Of a DNA stretch of 6,279 bases, positions 5,733 through 6,279 are shown one piece after another. The stretch covers positions 1-6,279 of the forward strand of contig CAMEZN010000111.1 in NCBI GenBank assembly GCA_945947845.1, written 5' to 3'. Source of the DNA: an uncultured Mucispirillum sp. (GTDB lineage Bacteria; Chrysiogenota; Deferribacteres; Deferribacterales; Mucispirillaceae). The notes beneath the pieces are model-generated. The model did not search any database, was not told the DNA's origin, and worked only from the letters and a program-made list of their open reading frames with translations. The translations under genes and the position numbers were made by a program. Numbering within the stretch: position 1 is the first letter of the stretch; each line of letters opens with the position of its first letter.

Positions 5733-6155
5733 ATGAAAATAACAACTAAAAGCAGATATGCTATCAGAGCTATATATGCCCTTTGTATGCTTGGTGGAGA
5801 TAAACACCCTGTAAGCATATTAAAAATATTAGAGTTTGAAGACATTTCTAAAAAATATTTAGAGCAGATTTTTACTAAATTAAAACATGTAAATATTATC
5901 ACAGGTTCCCGTGGTGTCGGCGGTGGATATATGCTTGCTAGAAACCCAAGCCAAATAAATTTAAAAGAAATTGTTAATACTATGGACGGTCCACTTAAAA
6001 CAGAAGATTGTGGAGCAGAGGGAGATTGCAGTAATTTTTCATCATGTGCTGTAAACTGGCTTTGGGCAGGTCTTGAAAAAGCATGTGATGATTATTTAGA
6101 AAAAATTACAATTGCTGATATGATGAAGCAGTCAGTGGCTCATTTTACAGTATAG
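5733..6155 (+). CDS. iscR: Rrf2-family regulator, IscR-like
   Basis: A 140-residue DNA-binding regulator. The winged-helix region starts MKITTKSRYAIRAIYALCML, followed by a recognition-helix segment (about 34-52) containing DISKKYLEQIFTKLKHV and the wing GSRGVGGGYMLAR (58-70). This is the canonical Rrf2 pattern, including the Q/F and R-G-GGY residues. Three cysteines, C93, C99 and C105, have the C-x5-C-x5-C spacing that binds a [2Fe-2S] cluster in IscR. The fourth ligand of E. coli IscR, His107, corresponds to Asn108 here, so ligation may differ. Known IscR proteins sense Fe-S status and repress Fe-S assembly genes. The neighbours, cysE upstream (10-base gap) and a cysteine desulfurase downstream, fit a sulfur/Fe-S control role. 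A CymR-like cysteine-responsive regulator is a less likely alternative because CymR lacks the cysteine cluster. Confidence 0.88.
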   Translation: MKITTKSRYAIRAIYALCMLGGDKHPVSILKILEFEDISKKYLEQIFTKLKHVNIITGSRGVGGGYMLARNPSQINLKEIVNTMDGPLKTEDCGAEGDCSNFSSCAVNWLWAGLEKACDDYLEKITIADMMKQSVAHFTV

Positions 6156-6165
6156 TATATAGATT

Positions 6166-6201
6166 ATATATAAGTTATTTTAGTGTGCCACAACTATATA
6201 T
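6166..6201 (+). promoter_or_regulatory. Inverted repeat between iscR and the desulfurase gene
   Basis: ATATATAAGTT (6166-6176) pairs with AACTATATAT (6192-6201) with one bulged A, around a 15-base spacer that includes GTGTGCCAC. No T run follows, so it is not a clear terminator. It could be an operator, a weak attenuator or an RNA-processing hairpin that sets regulator and desulfurase levels apart. It does not visibly match the published E. coli IscR type 1 site. Confidence 0.4.
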
Positions 6202-6226
6202 TGTAGGCAGATTATGGGAGAATACT

Positions 6227-6279
6227 ATGGCTATTTATTTTGACAACAGTGCAACAACTAGGGTAGACCCTGAAGTTGT
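6227..6279 (+). CDS. iscS: Cysteine desulfurase, NifS/IscS family (3' partial)
   Basis: Only the first 17 complete codons are in the window: MAIYFDNSATTRVDPEV. The motif YFDN(N/S)ATT with R-V-D-P-EV is the hallmark N-terminus of NifS/IscS-type PLP-dependent desulfurases, which take sulfur from cysteine to supply Fe-S cluster assembly. GGGAG at 6216-6220, six bases before the ATG, fixes the start. It sits 71 bases after the IscR-like gene, an order widely found in isc-type operons. IscS versus NifS cannot be separated from this fragment, and the catalytic lysine and cysteine lie outside the window. Confidence 0.85.
   Translation, partial: MAIYFDNSATTRVDPEV

Noticed and set aside
5480..5902. 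Minus-strand frame of 140 codons
   Set aside because: It runs antisense across the end of cysE and the start of iscR, both clearly recognised families; the translation resembles no protein family.

Overview
The window is AT-rich bacterial DNA; by eye well under 40% G+C, with intergenic regions almost entirely A and T. All genes lie on the plus strand. A lipobox-type lipoprotein, strong AAGGAG-type ribosome sites on most genes, and a clostridial-type 2[4Fe-4S] ferredoxin beside cysE, an iscR-like regulator and a NifS/IscS-type desulfurase suggest an anaerobic bacterium. A low-G+C Deferribacterota member such as Mucispirillum would fit, but this is a guess from style, not a match.

Region 1 (1-1800) is a phage head fragment: the 3' end of a charged protein that may be a scaffold, a major capsid protein resembling the SU10/DUF5309 family, a 62-residue small protein, and then a strong 11-bp hairpin that closes the unit. 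No head-tail connector or tail genes follow, so this is the edge or remnant of a prophage, or the last unit of a head operon.

Region 2 (1801-4401) is one independent transcription unit. It has a candidate promoter, an 815-residue surface lipoprotein with four Ig-like (Big_2-type) repeats between two related terminal domains, and a classic GC-rich terminator. The reading frame runs through a run of nine G just after the lipid-anchor cysteine. Losing or gaining one G stops translation after 63 or 40 residues, so this is a strong candidate for an ON/OFF phase-variable surface protein.

Region 3 (4402-6279) is sulfur and iron-sulfur housekeeping. It holds a 58-residue ferredoxin with its own -35 box, a 300-base non-coding stretch rich in hairpins, then cysE (serine O-acetyltransferase), an IscR-like Rrf2 regulator, and the first 17 complete codons of a cysteine desulfurase. 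CysE makes O-acetylserine for cysteine, the desulfurase takes sulfur from cysteine for Fe-S clusters, and the regulator has the three cysteines expected of an Fe-S sensor. The ferredoxin is a typical client.

The most unexplained element is at about 4927-5044. A promoter-like TTGACT/TATTAT pair is followed at once by a hairpin and then by a strong intrinsic terminator that ends 33 bases before cysE. It could encode an RNA of about 80 nt or be an attenuated leader of the cysE operon.
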